A stretch of 64,000 nucleotides of DNA from Polynucleobacter rarus (GTDB taxonomy: Bacteria; Pseudomonadota; Gammaproteobacteria; Burkholderiales; Burkholderiaceae), in NCBI RefSeq assembly GCF_003072505.1, contig NZ_NTGB01000001.1, forward strand, positions 195,290 to 259,289, written 5' to 3'. Below the pieces are notes generated by a model. That model was given only the letters and a program-made list of their open reading frames with translations, was not told the origin of the DNA and did no database searches. Within the stretch, counting starts at the first letter, position 1; each line of letters starts with the position of its first letter. Below are positions 7,723 through 16,011 of this stretch, piece after piece. The position numbers and the translations under genes were made by a program.

Positions 7723-8883
7723 TTAAGAGTTTTTTTGAGAAATTAGTTGAAGAAAATCCAAAGTATGAGCGCCTAATTCAGGAGCATTAGTTAATTTAAT
7801 TGGATTTATTCCTGAGACCTTAGGGATATGAAAGGTTTGATCCATTTGTTCATCATTACTTAATTGCATTGTTGTCAAATTACCCCTCTCACTTATCGTA
7901 GGGTCTTGAAGAATGTCAAGCGAGTTATAAATAGGACCAACCACAATATCAGCTTCGGAAGCGAGGAGTAAAATTTCTTCTTGAGTTTTTGTGGCCACCC
8001 AAGCATTCAGTTTTACATACAGATCTTTCATATTATCAGCGCGGGCTTTGGGTGTGGAGTAATGAGGATGGTTTGCAAGTTCAGAACCACCGATTAAATT
8101 TAATAGTCGCATTGCAACTTCCTGACTTGCTGCAGAAATAGCGATATATTTGCCATCCTTTGTTAGAGGCATATTAGAAATACCTGCATTCATAGGAAAA
8201 TTATTGCCATTACGCAAAACGGCGTTACCTTCTAGTGCAGAAATAGGTAATTGCCATTCAATCATTCTAAGAACAGCTTCATGCATAGCCATGGATATAG
8301 GTCTTGGAGACGTTTTATGATTTCTTGAAAACCCTAATTCAGCTAATGCACCAGACGCTGCCATTATTCCCGCAAGATATTCAGCAATTGGTGCCTCAAC
8401 CCCAACAGGAGGCCCATCCTCCCAACCAGTTAAGTGCAACATTCCGGAATTTGCCGAAGTAAATTCAGCTAGTGATGATCCTTGCCATAGGTGCGACATA
8501 TCTTTGCCAGAAGGGTAAATATCAATGACTAAAGGTTTTTTTGGGCAGGTTTCATAATACTTTAACCAAGGATCTATTGCCCATTTTTTGGGACCGATAT
8601 CTGTAATGATGACATCAACATGATTAAAAATATCACTGACTGATAAGTTGTTTTGTAAATAGTAGGGATCTAGAGAGATTGAGAATTTGTTTTTACTGAT
8701 TGTATTCCACCATTTCATTTGGTAATCAGATGGTACCAAATGACGCAATGGACTTCCTAAAATTGTAGGCTCATTGATAAAAATCTTTGCGCCAAATTTT
8801 GCCATCATTTGACCGGCATAAGAACCCGACAAGGAACTACCAAGTTCTAAAATGGTAAGATTGGATAAAGGCAATTTATTCAT
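7723..8883 (-). CDS. divergent class III CoA-transferase (386 aa)
   Basis: A CaiB/BaiF-fold protein of normal length (LSNLTILELGSSLSGSYAGQ at the N-terminus, SGMLHLTGWEDGPPVGVEAP near residue 150) but divergent. Where the catalytic Asp normally stands, this protein has Glu168 in PIAEYLAGIMAASG, and the usual N-Y-R-P-G-x-L segment is missing. It may be a partner subunit or have a changed activity. It is the first gene of the three-gene minus-strand set and is divergent from the Bug gene at 8972, with an 88-bp gap. Family membership is secure, activity is not. Confidence 0.8.
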   Translation of the reverse strand: MNKLPLSNLTILELGSSLSGSYAGQMMAKFGAKIFINEPTILGSPLRHLVPSDYQMKWWNTISKNKFSISLDPYYLQNNLSVSDIFNHVDVIITDIGPKKWAIDPWLKYYETCPKKPLVIDIYPSGKDMSHLWQGSSLAEFTSANSGMLHLTGWEDGPPVGVEAPIAEYLAGIMAASGALAELGFSRNHKTSPRPISMAMHEAVLRMIEWQLPISALEGNAVLRNGNNFPMNAGISNMPLTKDGKYIAISAASQEVAMRLLNLIGGSELANHPHYSTPKARADNMKDLYVKLNAWVATKTQEEILLLASEADIVVGPIYNSLDILQDPTISERGNLTTMQLSNDEQMDQTFHIPKVSGINPIKLTNAPELGAHTLDFLQLISQKNS

Positions 8884-8971
8884 AAAATCTAGGGTATCAA
8901 TTCAGCATCTTAGGATACACGATAACATTGCAATGAATAAAATAAATACTAATTATGCTTTGGGAGACTAT

Positions 8972-9964
8972 ATGAAAATAGAGAAAATTCAGCATTGCGT
9001 AAAATTTTTGGTTAACACGATCTTACTCTTATCAATGCCTGCATCTTTATTAGCTGCAGAGACAAACTATCCACAAAAACAAATAACCATGGTGGTTCCC
9101 TACGGTCCTGGAGGTATGGGAGATCGTTTAGCGCGATTATCTAGTGAAAAACTATACGCTAACTTTAAGCAACCAATAATCGTTGAAAACAAACCAGGAG
9201 GAAACGGATCAATTGGGGGGCGTTATGTTGTTAATGCAAAATCTGATGGATATACCTTACTGGTTGGTCAAACGGGCGAGTTAGTCGTAAATCGTTTGTT
9301 AATGAAAGAATTGGGCTACGACCCAATGAAAGACTTGATTCCAGTAGTCTTAATGGGTAATGCACCCTTAGCTATAGTTGCACCAATTGATTCAAAATTT
9401 AATACGCTAGCTGAATTTATTCAAATGGCTAAAAAATCTCCGGGTGAAATGAGTTATGGCTCACTGGGGCAAGGAACGCCTGGACACTTGGCAGGAGCAG
9501 CTTTAGAGCTTGGCACAAATATAATAATGGTACATGTCCCTTATAAAGGTATGAGTAACTTATTACCTGACTTATTAGGTGGAAGATTGAATTTATTCTT
9601 CTCAAGTACCTCATCGGCGATGCCATTAATCAAGGCTGGGAAATTAAAAGTGATTGGTGTAACAACACCAAAAAGAATTAGTGTCCTACCGAATGTAGAA
9701 ACCGTCTCTGAATCAGTCTTACCTGGATTTAGTTTTACTGTATGGGGAGGATTATTTGCTCCTAAAGGTACACCGATTCCAGTCGTTGAAAAATTAAATC
9801 AGGAAATTAACGCCATGTTGGCAGTTCCAGAAACAAAAAGTCAGTTAGAAGCAGATAGTATTGCTGTACCCGCCAATTCTATTCGTGAGTTCAGTGAATT
9901 TATGCAATTAGAAGCGAATAAATATGAAAGCTTAATTAAAGCAGCAAATATAAAGCTAGAGTAA
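8972..9964 (+). CDS. Bug/TctC family periplasmic receptor (330 aa)
   Basis: A tripartite tricarboxylate transporter-type binding protein. A signal peptide ending LLAAE precedes the family motifs YPQKQITMVVPYGPGGMGDRL, PIIVENKPGGNGSIGG, KSDGYTLLVGQ and SPGEMSYGSLGQGTPGHLAG. ATG 8972 is chosen because GGGAG lies 5 bp upstream and it starts a clean signal peptide; the longer frame would overlap the divergent CoA-transferase gene. It is divergent from the CoA-transferase/lyase set and may deliver its substrate, which is inference. Confidence 0.9.
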   Translation: MKIEKIQHCVKFLVNTILLLSMPASLLAAETNYPQKQITMVVPYGPGGMGDRLARLSSEKLYANFKQPIIVENKPGGNGSIGGRYVVNAKSDGYTLLVGQTGELVVNRLLMKELGYDPMKDLIPVVLMGNAPLAIVAPIDSKFNTLAEFIQMAKKSPGEMSYGSLGQGTPGHLAGAALELGTNIIMVHVPYKGMSNLLPDLLGGRLNLFFSSTSSAMPLIKAGKLKVIGVTTPKRISVLPNVETVSESVLPGFSFTVWGGLFAPKGTPIPVVEKLNQEINAMLAVPETKSQLEADSIAVPANSIREFSEFMQLEANKYESLIKAANIKLE

Positions 9965-9985
9965 TCGTTTTAAAAGCTATTGGTT

Positions 9986-10018
9986 CAAGTAACATTATTT
10001 TCTGGGTTACTCGTTTTG
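9986..10018 (+). terminator. possible terminator between convergent genes
   Basis: AGTAAC and GTTACT can pair across about 12 bases, followed by CGTTTTGG. The stem is short and AT-rich, so support is modest. Confidence 0.35.
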
Positions 10019-10027
10019 GTATTTAAC

Positions 10028-11221
10028 CTAGCTGGAAAAAGAAATCTCTTTTGAATTATGAATAATCTTTATCATAGGAGGCAAACTATTTTGCGCTGTA
10101 GCATGCAAGTAACAAGTTCTAGCGGACATATTTAAGAGTTGCTCAAACATCTCTTCAGATAAAGAGCCATTTAAAAACAAATGCGTTTCAATTGGCTCTG
10201 CCTCACCAATTTGTGAAAGACCATTTGCATCTTTGTTAATCGAAAATGGATTGAATTGAACTAACCGAATACCGCTCACATTCAACTTCATATTTTCAAT
10301 ATATCTGGCAATTTGGGTAATAAAACAAAATGCAATACCCGTTGATAGAAGGCCAAGACCTGAGGGCGCTTTAGATCCTTGCCCCTCATCGGAGTTAAAT
10401 AAAAAATGACTCATACCCGGTAAAGTTAACCATGATTCAATTTCAGTTATTCCAGTCGAGTCTACAAAGCTGCTTTGACCTTCAATATTTCTAATAATTT
10501 TAGAAGTACTGCCCGGTGGCGCAATAGCAATTTCACCTTTTTCTCTCAGAGACAGTTTACGAATCATATTGAGCTCAGTCTCATCAGAGACTATTGGTTG
10601 CAATGGTTTTGGATATCGGATGAATGGATCTTCTGGGATATCTACCATCGGATCTACTAATTCATTGAGCACTTTTCTCTTCCCATTAATAGTTAGAGAA
10701 AAAGTACTTTTTAAAACTCGCTCTAAAAAATTGATACTCGGTGACGCCTTAGTCGCACAAGTAATTAAATGAATAATTTGTTGATCAGTCAACTCACTAT
10801 TGATGTGAATTTCAATTTTAGATGGGGTGGCCTCACCTTTGCCAGTGCCGTTTACAAATGAACCTAGCAACCAATACTCATTTGCTAATTTCAAATGTAA
10901 CTCGGAGAAATGCAGGTTTAATTCGTTGGAGTAATGTCGAATTCGGTTCAGTAAATCTGCTTGCAATCCGGCATTAAAGTAACCAAAAGGAAAGGGAGCT
11001 AAATCAGTTCCTTTTAAGTGCTTGCCTTCATCAGAGGTTAGCCGCCACTTTGTTCCGCCACCTTCAGTAAGTATTGCTTCCCTTTGATGTCCTGTTAAAT
11101 GACAGGCTTCAACTTTAATAACCTCTCGACCTGTCTTATTGAGAGTTAGAGATGAAGGCGAACTACCATCGTCTACTTTAAAACCAAGTGGATAACCAAA
11201 GGAATCAATTGCATAATTCAT
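10028..11221 (-). CDS. double OsmC-like protein (397 aa)
   Basis: Two OsmC-fold halves in one chain. The N-terminal half (about residues 50-190) shows the Gly/Phe turn and central helix (FPFGYFNAGLQADLLNRIRHY) and SPSINFLERVL, but lacks both peroxidatic cysteines. The C-terminal half (about 245-390) keeps both, in GIAFCFITQIARY and ARTCYLHATAQNSLPP, the latter as in YhfA-type OsmC proteins. OsmC proteins reduce organic hydroperoxides with paired cysteines. The start overlaps the stop of the upstream Bug gene by one base (TAATG), so they are translationally coupled. The N-half may be structural. A catabolic or detoxifying role is possible. Confidence 0.75.
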   Translation of the reverse strand: MNYAIDSFGYPLGFKVDDGSSPSSLTLNKTGREVIKVEACHLTGHQREAILTEGGGTKWRLTSDEGKHLKGTDLAPFPFGYFNAGLQADLLNRIRHYSNELNLHFSELHLKLANEYWLLGSFVNGTGKGEATPSKIEIHINSELTDQQIIHLITCATKASPSINFLERVLKSTFSLTINGKRKVLNELVDPMVDIPEDPFIRYPKPLQPIVSDETELNMIRKLSLREKGEIAIAPPGSTSKIIRNIEGQSSFVDSTGITEIESWLTLPGMSHFLFNSDEGQGSKAPSGLGLLSTGIAFCFITQIARYIENMKLNVSGIRLVQFNPFSINKDANGLSQIGEAEPIETHLFLNGSLSEEMFEQLLNMSARTCYLHATAQNSLPPMIKIIHNSKEISFSS

Positions 11222-12216
11222 TAATCAACCATTACCTTTGCTTTTTCAATAATCTCTTTCCACATTGGCAATTCTCGCTGCATTCTGGCTCGTAATACCT
11301 CAGGTCCACCTGCAACAACTCTAAAACCAAATTTCTTTAGACGATCATTCACTTCGGCATTTTGTAAAATCAGATTAATTTCTTTTGATAGTCTTTCTAC
11401 AATCGCCGGCGGAGTGCCTGCAGGAGCCAGAATAGCCACAAAAGTTTCAGCTTCGGTGTTTGGGTAGCCAAGTTCAGTCAAAGTTGGAACATTTGGCATT
11501 TCTGCGGCCCGCTCACTGCCAGTTTGCGCTAATGGAATGAGTGCTCCAGATTTAATATGTGGCATCAATCCTAAAATATTGATGGATCCGATTTGAGTTG
11601 AACCGCCAAGAACCGCTTGAATTGCAGGACCACCGCCTGGGTATGGGATGGGTGCAATGTTAATTTTTGCCCGGGATTTGAATAACTCCATACCTAAATG
11701 AGGTGAAACTCCAACTCCCGCATGGGCATAATTTAAAACATCCGGTTGATTTTTGGCTAAGGTGACCATTTCACCCAAGGAGTTAATACCAGAGTTTGCT
11801 TTGGTAAGAATTACGTTAGGAGAGGCACCGCAATCTGATATCGGCGTAAAGTCCTTAAAAGGATCAAATCCAGCATTTTTGTATAGACTAGGATTAATGA
11901 CTAACACGCTGGTTGTAATTAGTAAGGTGTAGCCATCAGGCTTTGATCTACCTACATAATTAATACCAATATTGCCTCCAGCTCCAGGTTTGTTTTCAAT
12001 AATCACAGTCTGACCAAGTGCATCTGAAAGAGGCTTAACAATCACCCTTGCCAACACATCACTGGCCCCTCCTGGCTGAAAAGGGGATACTAAAGAAATC
12101 GTTTTTTCAGGATAAGCAGCGTAAACCTTAGTAACAGAAATCATTAAAAGGGCATGAAGAACAACGTACAAGCCCAAGTAATGGAAAAATTTTGTAAAGT
12201 AGCGATCGTGTGCCAT
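11221..12216 (-). CDS. Bug/TctC family periplasmic receptor (331 aa)
   Basis: Binding protein with an N-terminal signal peptide (about residues 1-34, ending VYAA) and classical motifs: YPEKTISLVSPFQPGGASDVLAR, LGQTVIIENKPGAGGNIG, KPDGYTLLITTS, and YAHAGVGVSPHLGMELF. ATG 12216 has a GGAGA ribosome site. It is coupled to the double OsmC gene downstream by a one-base overlap, an unusual pairing. No TctA or TctB is near, so it must share a channel encoded elsewhere, or act in signalling as some Bug proteins do. Confidence 0.9.
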   Translation of the reverse strand: MAHDRYFTKFFHYLGLYVVLHALLMISVTKVYAAYPEKTISLVSPFQPGGASDVLARVIVKPLSDALGQTVIIENKPGAGGNIGINYVGRSKPDGYTLLITTSVLVINPSLYKNAGFDPFKDFTPISDCGASPNVILTKANSGINSLGEMVTLAKNQPDVLNYAHAGVGVSPHLGMELFKSRAKINIAPIPYPGGGPAIQAVLGGSTQIGSINILGLMPHIKSGALIPLAQTGSERAAEMPNVPTLTELGYPNTEAETFVAILAPAGTPPAIVERLSKEINLILQNAEVNDRLKKFGFRVVAGGPEVLRARMQRELPMWKEIIEKAKVMVD

Positions 12217-12296
12217 TTAATCTCCAGTTTATTTTTATAATTGATTGATGATCTTCATTTAGTCATCTTGATTAATTATATTCCTAAGCAAATCCT

Positions 12297-13250
12297 TTAC
12301 TCATTCTGTTCCACACACTTTACGATGCGCTCAAACGCATCGACAGTTGCAAGCATTTCTGAATAACTGACATGGAAGGGTTTTTTCCCTTCAACCGCAG
12401 CAACAAACTCTTCAATTTCTAGTAGCAGTGTGTCAACATTGTCATAAGTGGTTTTAAGAGGGGCCTGCCCCTTTAATCTTAGAACGAGTTCATTCTCTGA
12501 TAAAGCCTCGGCAGATCCCTGCTCACCAAAAACATGGATTCTCCAATAAAAGGGAGTGGAACGAATGGTAGCCATCGTGCCACTCATACCGGACTCAAAT
12601 TCAAACATGGCAGTAACAGTATCAAGTGGATTAGGTTGGGGGCGAGAAGATAATACTTGTGCCTGAACATTTTTAACTGGCCCAGCAAAATGAACTAAGG
12701 CATCAATCACATGAAGGCCGGCACCAGTTAAGCCTGCTGCGGGCGCCTCGTGATGATGGGTTCTCCATTCTGAGAAATGCCTGCCTGTATTTTCATTACT
12801 ATAGTGTCCCTCTATATGAAGTAATTTACCAATCACACCGGAGTTAATGACTTTGTTGAGCTCTCTCATACATGGCCAAAATCGTTTATTCGTGCCAAGG
12901 GCGAGAACCACATTCGCCTGAATACAAGCATCGATTGCCTCTTTCGCACCGGCCACATTCATGGCTAATGGTTTTTCACAAAAAACAGGCTTTCCGGCTT
13001 TTGCACAAGCAATGATTTGTTCAACGTGTAATGAGTGGGGGGTGGCTAATAAGACCGCCTCGATATCGGGGTCTTGCAGTAAATCACTCATTTCGGTAGA
13101 AATCTTTAATTGATGATCCAGTGCAAATTTTTCAACACCTTGAGGTTCCTTCGTTACAGCATGGGTAAAAGTAATATGTTCATTTTTACCGTAAATAGAA
13201 TGAACTAATTTTTGTCCCCACCATCCAAGTCCGACGATACCTAATTTCAT
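12297..13250 (-). CDS. Gfo/Idh/MocA family oxidoreductase (317 aa)
   Basis: An NAD(P)-dependent oxidoreductase. The Rossmann domain begins at once (MKLGIVGLGWWGQKLV), followed by LLATPHSLHVEQ, the active-site motif CEKPLA (about residues 93-98) and the C-terminal alpha/beta domain with HYSNENTG, a His pair in WRTHHHEAP and ALVHFAGP. Members oxidise hydroxyls of sugars, cyclitols or related ring compounds. Three minus-strand genes are closely spaced here (Bug receptor, DctP-like protein, this one; gaps 3 and 9 bp), so they are likely cotranscribed. Substrate unknown. Confidence 0.88.
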   Translation of the reverse strand: MKLGIVGLGWWGQKLVHSIYGKNEHITFTHAVTKEPQGVEKFALDHQLKISTEMSDLLQDPDIEAVLLATPHSLHVEQIIACAKAGKPVFCEKPLAMNVAGAKEAIDACIQANVVLALGTNKRFWPCMRELNKVINSGVIGKLLHIEGHYSNENTGRHFSEWRTHHHEAPAAGLTGAGLHVIDALVHFAGPVKNVQAQVLSSRPQPNPLDTVTAMFEFESGMSGTMATIRSTPFYWRIHVFGEQGSAEALSENELVLRLKGQAPLKTTYDNVDTLLLEIEEFVAAVEGKKPFHVSYSEMLATVDAFERIVKCVEQNE

Positions 13251-13259
13251 GTCAACTCT

Positions 13260-14186
13260 CTATTTTTGATCTTGAAACATTTGAAAAATACTAGCTGGAA
13301 TAATTTTTTCGTATTTTTCAAATACTGGCTTCACTGCCAACTTAAATAAATTTCGTTCCGCGTCGGTTAAATGGATTATTTCATTCTCTTCAAAGCTTAA
13401 TTTTTGTAAAATCAGATCATCTTCTTGATGGGCTAATTGCCATTGGTACTCGTTGGCAAGTTCTGCTACTTCCAAGAAAACCTGTTGAATTTCTTTTGAC
13501 CACGTATCAAAAATTGCCGAATTACAAATCAAGGCAGTACCACCAAAAAAATGTCCCGTAAGGGTAAAAAAGCGGTGAAACTTATGTACGCCAAAATTAA
13601 AACTATTTGTTAGAGGGTTATCTTGAGCGTCAAAACGAGGACCTTCAATTTCATCTACAAACACTTTCACGTCAACTGGGATCGGATTAAATCCAATTGC
13701 TTTTAATGACTCTACATGTACATCGCTTATTTGGGTTCGAATACTCAATCCTTCACAATCTTTTGGCGTGCGGATAGGATGACGTTTATTGGTTATATGC
13801 CTAAAACCATTATCCCAAACCCCCAGTAATTTAAACGGTGTATTGACTGAAAATTGATTTTTTAAATGAGTGCCAAAGGCACCTCTGAAAGCAGCTTGTA
13901 TTTGGGCGCGATCTTTAATTAAAAAAGGTAAATCTAAAATATTGATTTCTGGGATCCATTCAGAAAAACGGACAGTCGATATATAGCAACAGGTTAATTC
14001 ACCGTCACTTACCATACCTGGTAAATCACCTGACTTTTTACCTAAATTTAAAACGTTACCAATCAACTCAGTACTTATTTGGTCCCCTAATTTTTCTTCT
14101 AGGGTTTGTAAAAAGTACGTTGCTGCCTGATTATGGATAGAGCCCTGATTTTGGTATCCACCAAACTTAATATGAATTTTTTCCAT
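13260..14186 (-). CDS. DctP-like TRAP solute-binding-fold protein without signal peptide (308 aa)
   Basis: The body matches the DctP family of TRAP transporter receptors: an Arg-containing strand GLSIRTQISDVHVESLKAIGFNPIPVD (described by its key RTQ at about residue 152), a segment like VDEIEGPRFD and a C-terminal helical region with FDTWSKEIQQVFLE. However the protein starts MEKIHIKFGGYQNQG, with no hydrophobic signal sequence, and there is no upstream in-frame extension that would supply one because the Bug stop is only 3 bp away. It may act in the cytoplasm or be exported another way. It sits between a Bug gene and an oxidoreductase gene. Confidence 0.75.
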   Translation of the reverse strand: MEKIHIKFGGYQNQGSIHNQAATYFLQTLEEKLGDQISTELIGNVLNLGKKSGDLPGMVSDGELTCCYISTVRFSEWIPEINILDLPFLIKDRAQIQAAFRGAFGTHLKNQFSVNTPFKLLGVWDNGFRHITNKRHPIRTPKDCEGLSIRTQISDVHVESLKAIGFNPIPVDVKVFVDEIEGPRFDAQDNPLTNSFNFGVHKFHRFFTLTGHFFGGTALICNSAIFDTWSKEIQQVFLEVAELANEYQWQLAHQEDDLILQKLSFEENEIIHLTDAERNLFKLAVKPVFEKYEKIIPASIFQMFQDQK

Positions 14187-14189
14187 TAT

Positions 14190-15236
14190 TTAATCTACCG
14201 TTATGTTCGCTTCACGAATAATCTTTCCCCAGCGTAAGATATCTTCGTCAATCATTTTTGCAAGACCTTCAGGGCTAGTAGGGGTAGCCTCATTACCACT
14301 CTTAATTAGGCTTTGTCGCACCTCTGGTTTATTTAAAGCGTCAACCACTTCTTGATTGATGAGGTCAACAATTCGTTTAGGAGTTTTGGCTGGAGCAAAT
14401 AACGCGTACAAAGTTAAGGCTTCATAATCCGGCAATCCTGAAGAGGCAATAGTTGGGATGCCTGGCAATAACATGCTCGGCTGCTTGGTCGTCACTGCAA
14501 TCGCTCGCAACTTTCCTGTTTCGATTTGAGGTTTTACTGAAGCTGTAGTGCCAAAAATTAATTGGGTTTGATTAGTAAGGACTCCTAGTAAAGCTGCTCC
14601 ACCGCCTTTATAAGGAACCCTTTCAATTTTCACTTTAGCCATTGAATTAAATAATTCAGCTGCTAAATGGTTCGATGCACCAACTGAACCTGAACTGTAA
14701 TTGAGTTCGCCAGGTTTTTGTTTAGCGAGTGCAATTAACTCTTGAACACTTTTGACAGGCAAGGAGGGGTGAACTGCTAAAACATTCGGTTGGGTAATAA
14801 CAAGAGATACCGGTGCTAAATCGCGAATAGGATCCCAAGATAACTTACTTTTCATCAGCTGCATCAACCAAACAGGACTTCCATAAAGTAAAAGTGTATG
14901 TCCATCAGGTTTAGAACTCACAACCGTTTCAATTGCGGTAATGGAACCACTCCCTGAGCGGTTATCGATATAGACGGGTTGTCCAAAACTTTTTGATAAG
15001 GATGGAGCAATTAAACGTGCCGCAATGTCAGCTGCACCCCCTGGATCGGTAGTGATAATTCGAATAGGCCGGTTTGGCCAGGTTTCTTGATTATTGTTTT
15101 GCGCAGAAGACCAACTGCAAAAAACTCCTACATTTAGCAAAAAATAGAATTTGAAAAATCGTTGAAGGTGCTTTATTGATAAGCGAGTTTGTAAAGTAAT
15201 TTTTAAATTTTTCAAAACAACTAATCTCCAAAGCAT
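14190..15236 (-). CDS. Bug/TctC family periplasmic receptor (348 aa)
   Basis: Receptor of the tripartite tricarboxylate transporter type: NRPIRIITTDPGGAADIAAR, SFGQPVYIDNRSGSGS, KPDGHTLLLYGSP, KPGELNYSSGSVGASNHLAAELF and IERVPYKGGGAALLG. From the ATG at 15236 the positively charged region before the signal hydrophobic core is unusually long (about 30 residues); a TTG eight codons in, placed behind GGAGA, is a plausible true start. It is the first gene of a four-gene minus-strand run that ends with the DctP-like and Gfo/Idh genes and perhaps the next Bug. Confidence 0.88.
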   Translation of the reverse strand: MLWRLVVLKNLKITLQTRLSIKHLQRFFKFYFLLNVGVFCSWSSAQNNNQETWPNRPIRIITTDPGGAADIAARLIAPSLSKSFGQPVYIDNRSGSGSITAIETVVSSKPDGHTLLLYGSPVWLMQLMKSKLSWDPIRDLAPVSLVITQPNVLAVHPSLPVKSVQELIALAKQKPGELNYSSGSVGASNHLAAELFNSMAKVKIERVPYKGGGAALLGVLTNQTQLIFGTTASVKPQIETGKLRAIAVTTKQPSMLLPGIPTIASSGLPDYEALTLYALFAPAKTPKRIVDLINQEVVDALNKPEVRQSLIKSGNEATPTSPEGLAKMIDEDILRWGKIIREANITVD

Positions 15237-15521
15237 TTAACATCATAGCGAACTCTTTCTATAAAACAGATAGGGTGCTGTTAGTTTGCATTAATTTTTA
15301 TTGTAACTTTATTCAAGGCAAGATTGACTGAAGCTTCATCTAATCGCAATTATCTTTGCAAGGATCGATTTTTCTAGGGTATTTCCTAGTTATAGATTCT
15401 GCGTAAATCAATATACTTTTAATGTTAAAAATAAAAAAAGTGAAATCTACTTTATCTAATTAATTCTATTAGGTTTTTTCATTATTCAATTACTCAAATT
15501 TCATTAAAGGAATTTAACTTC
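15237..15521. other. 285-bp divergent intergenic region
   Basis: It separates the minus-strand Bug run from the plus-strand molybdenum hydroxylase genes and should carry both promoters. It is AT-rich, with no ORF or clear terminator, and I could not identify convincing -35/-10 pairs. Confidence 0.4.
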
Positions 15522-15989
15522 ATGACTCAAACCACATTGCTCGTGAATGGAAAAAATAAGTCCATTAACATTGATGACGATACCCCATTGTTATACGCAC
15601 TGCGTGATGATTTAAATATGAAAGGTCCTAAATTTGGCTGTGGCTTAGGTCAGTGCGGCGCTTGTACCGTTCATGTTGATGGACAAGCTATCCGGTCCTG
15701 TATCACGCCAGCCACCAGCGTTAGCGGCAAAAAGATTACTACCCTTGAAGGTCTTGGAACTAGTGCAAAGCCAGGGAAATTACAGCAAGCCTTTATTGAT
15801 GAGCAAGCAGCCCAATGCGGTTATTGTATTAACGGCATGATTATGACTGCATCCGCCTTTTTAGCTAAAAATAAAAACCCAAGCGATCAACAAATTGCTG
15901 ATGCCTTATCAGGTAATTTATGTCGGTGTGGGACACATCAACGGATTGTTGCTGCTGTCAGACGCTACTTAACCAATTCACTAACTTAA
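15522..15989 (+). CDS. 2Fe-2S subunit of a molybdenum hydroxylase (155 aa)
   Basis: The small iron-sulphur subunit of a xanthine-oxidase-family enzyme. The plant-ferredoxin-type cluster is bound by Cys 40, 45, 48 and 60 (CGLGQCGACTVHVDG) and the second cluster by Cys 99, 102, 134 and 136 (CGYC, GNLCRCG). Its partner starts 22 bp downstream. The two-subunit form without an FAD subunit resembles isoquinoline 1-oxidoreductase (IorA/IorB) and related aldehyde or N-heterocycle dehydrogenases. AAAGGAA serves as ribosome site. Confidence 0.93.
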   Translation: MTQTTLLVNGKNKSINIDDDTPLLYALRDDLNMKGPKFGCGLGQCGACTVHVDGQAIRSCITPATSVSGKKITTLEGLGTSAKPGKLQQAFIDEQAAQCGYCINGMIMTASAFLAKNKNPSDQQIADALSGNLCRCGTHQRIVAAVRRYLTNSLT

Positions 15990-16011
15990 TTCTCCGAGAT
16001 CGGTTACCAAA

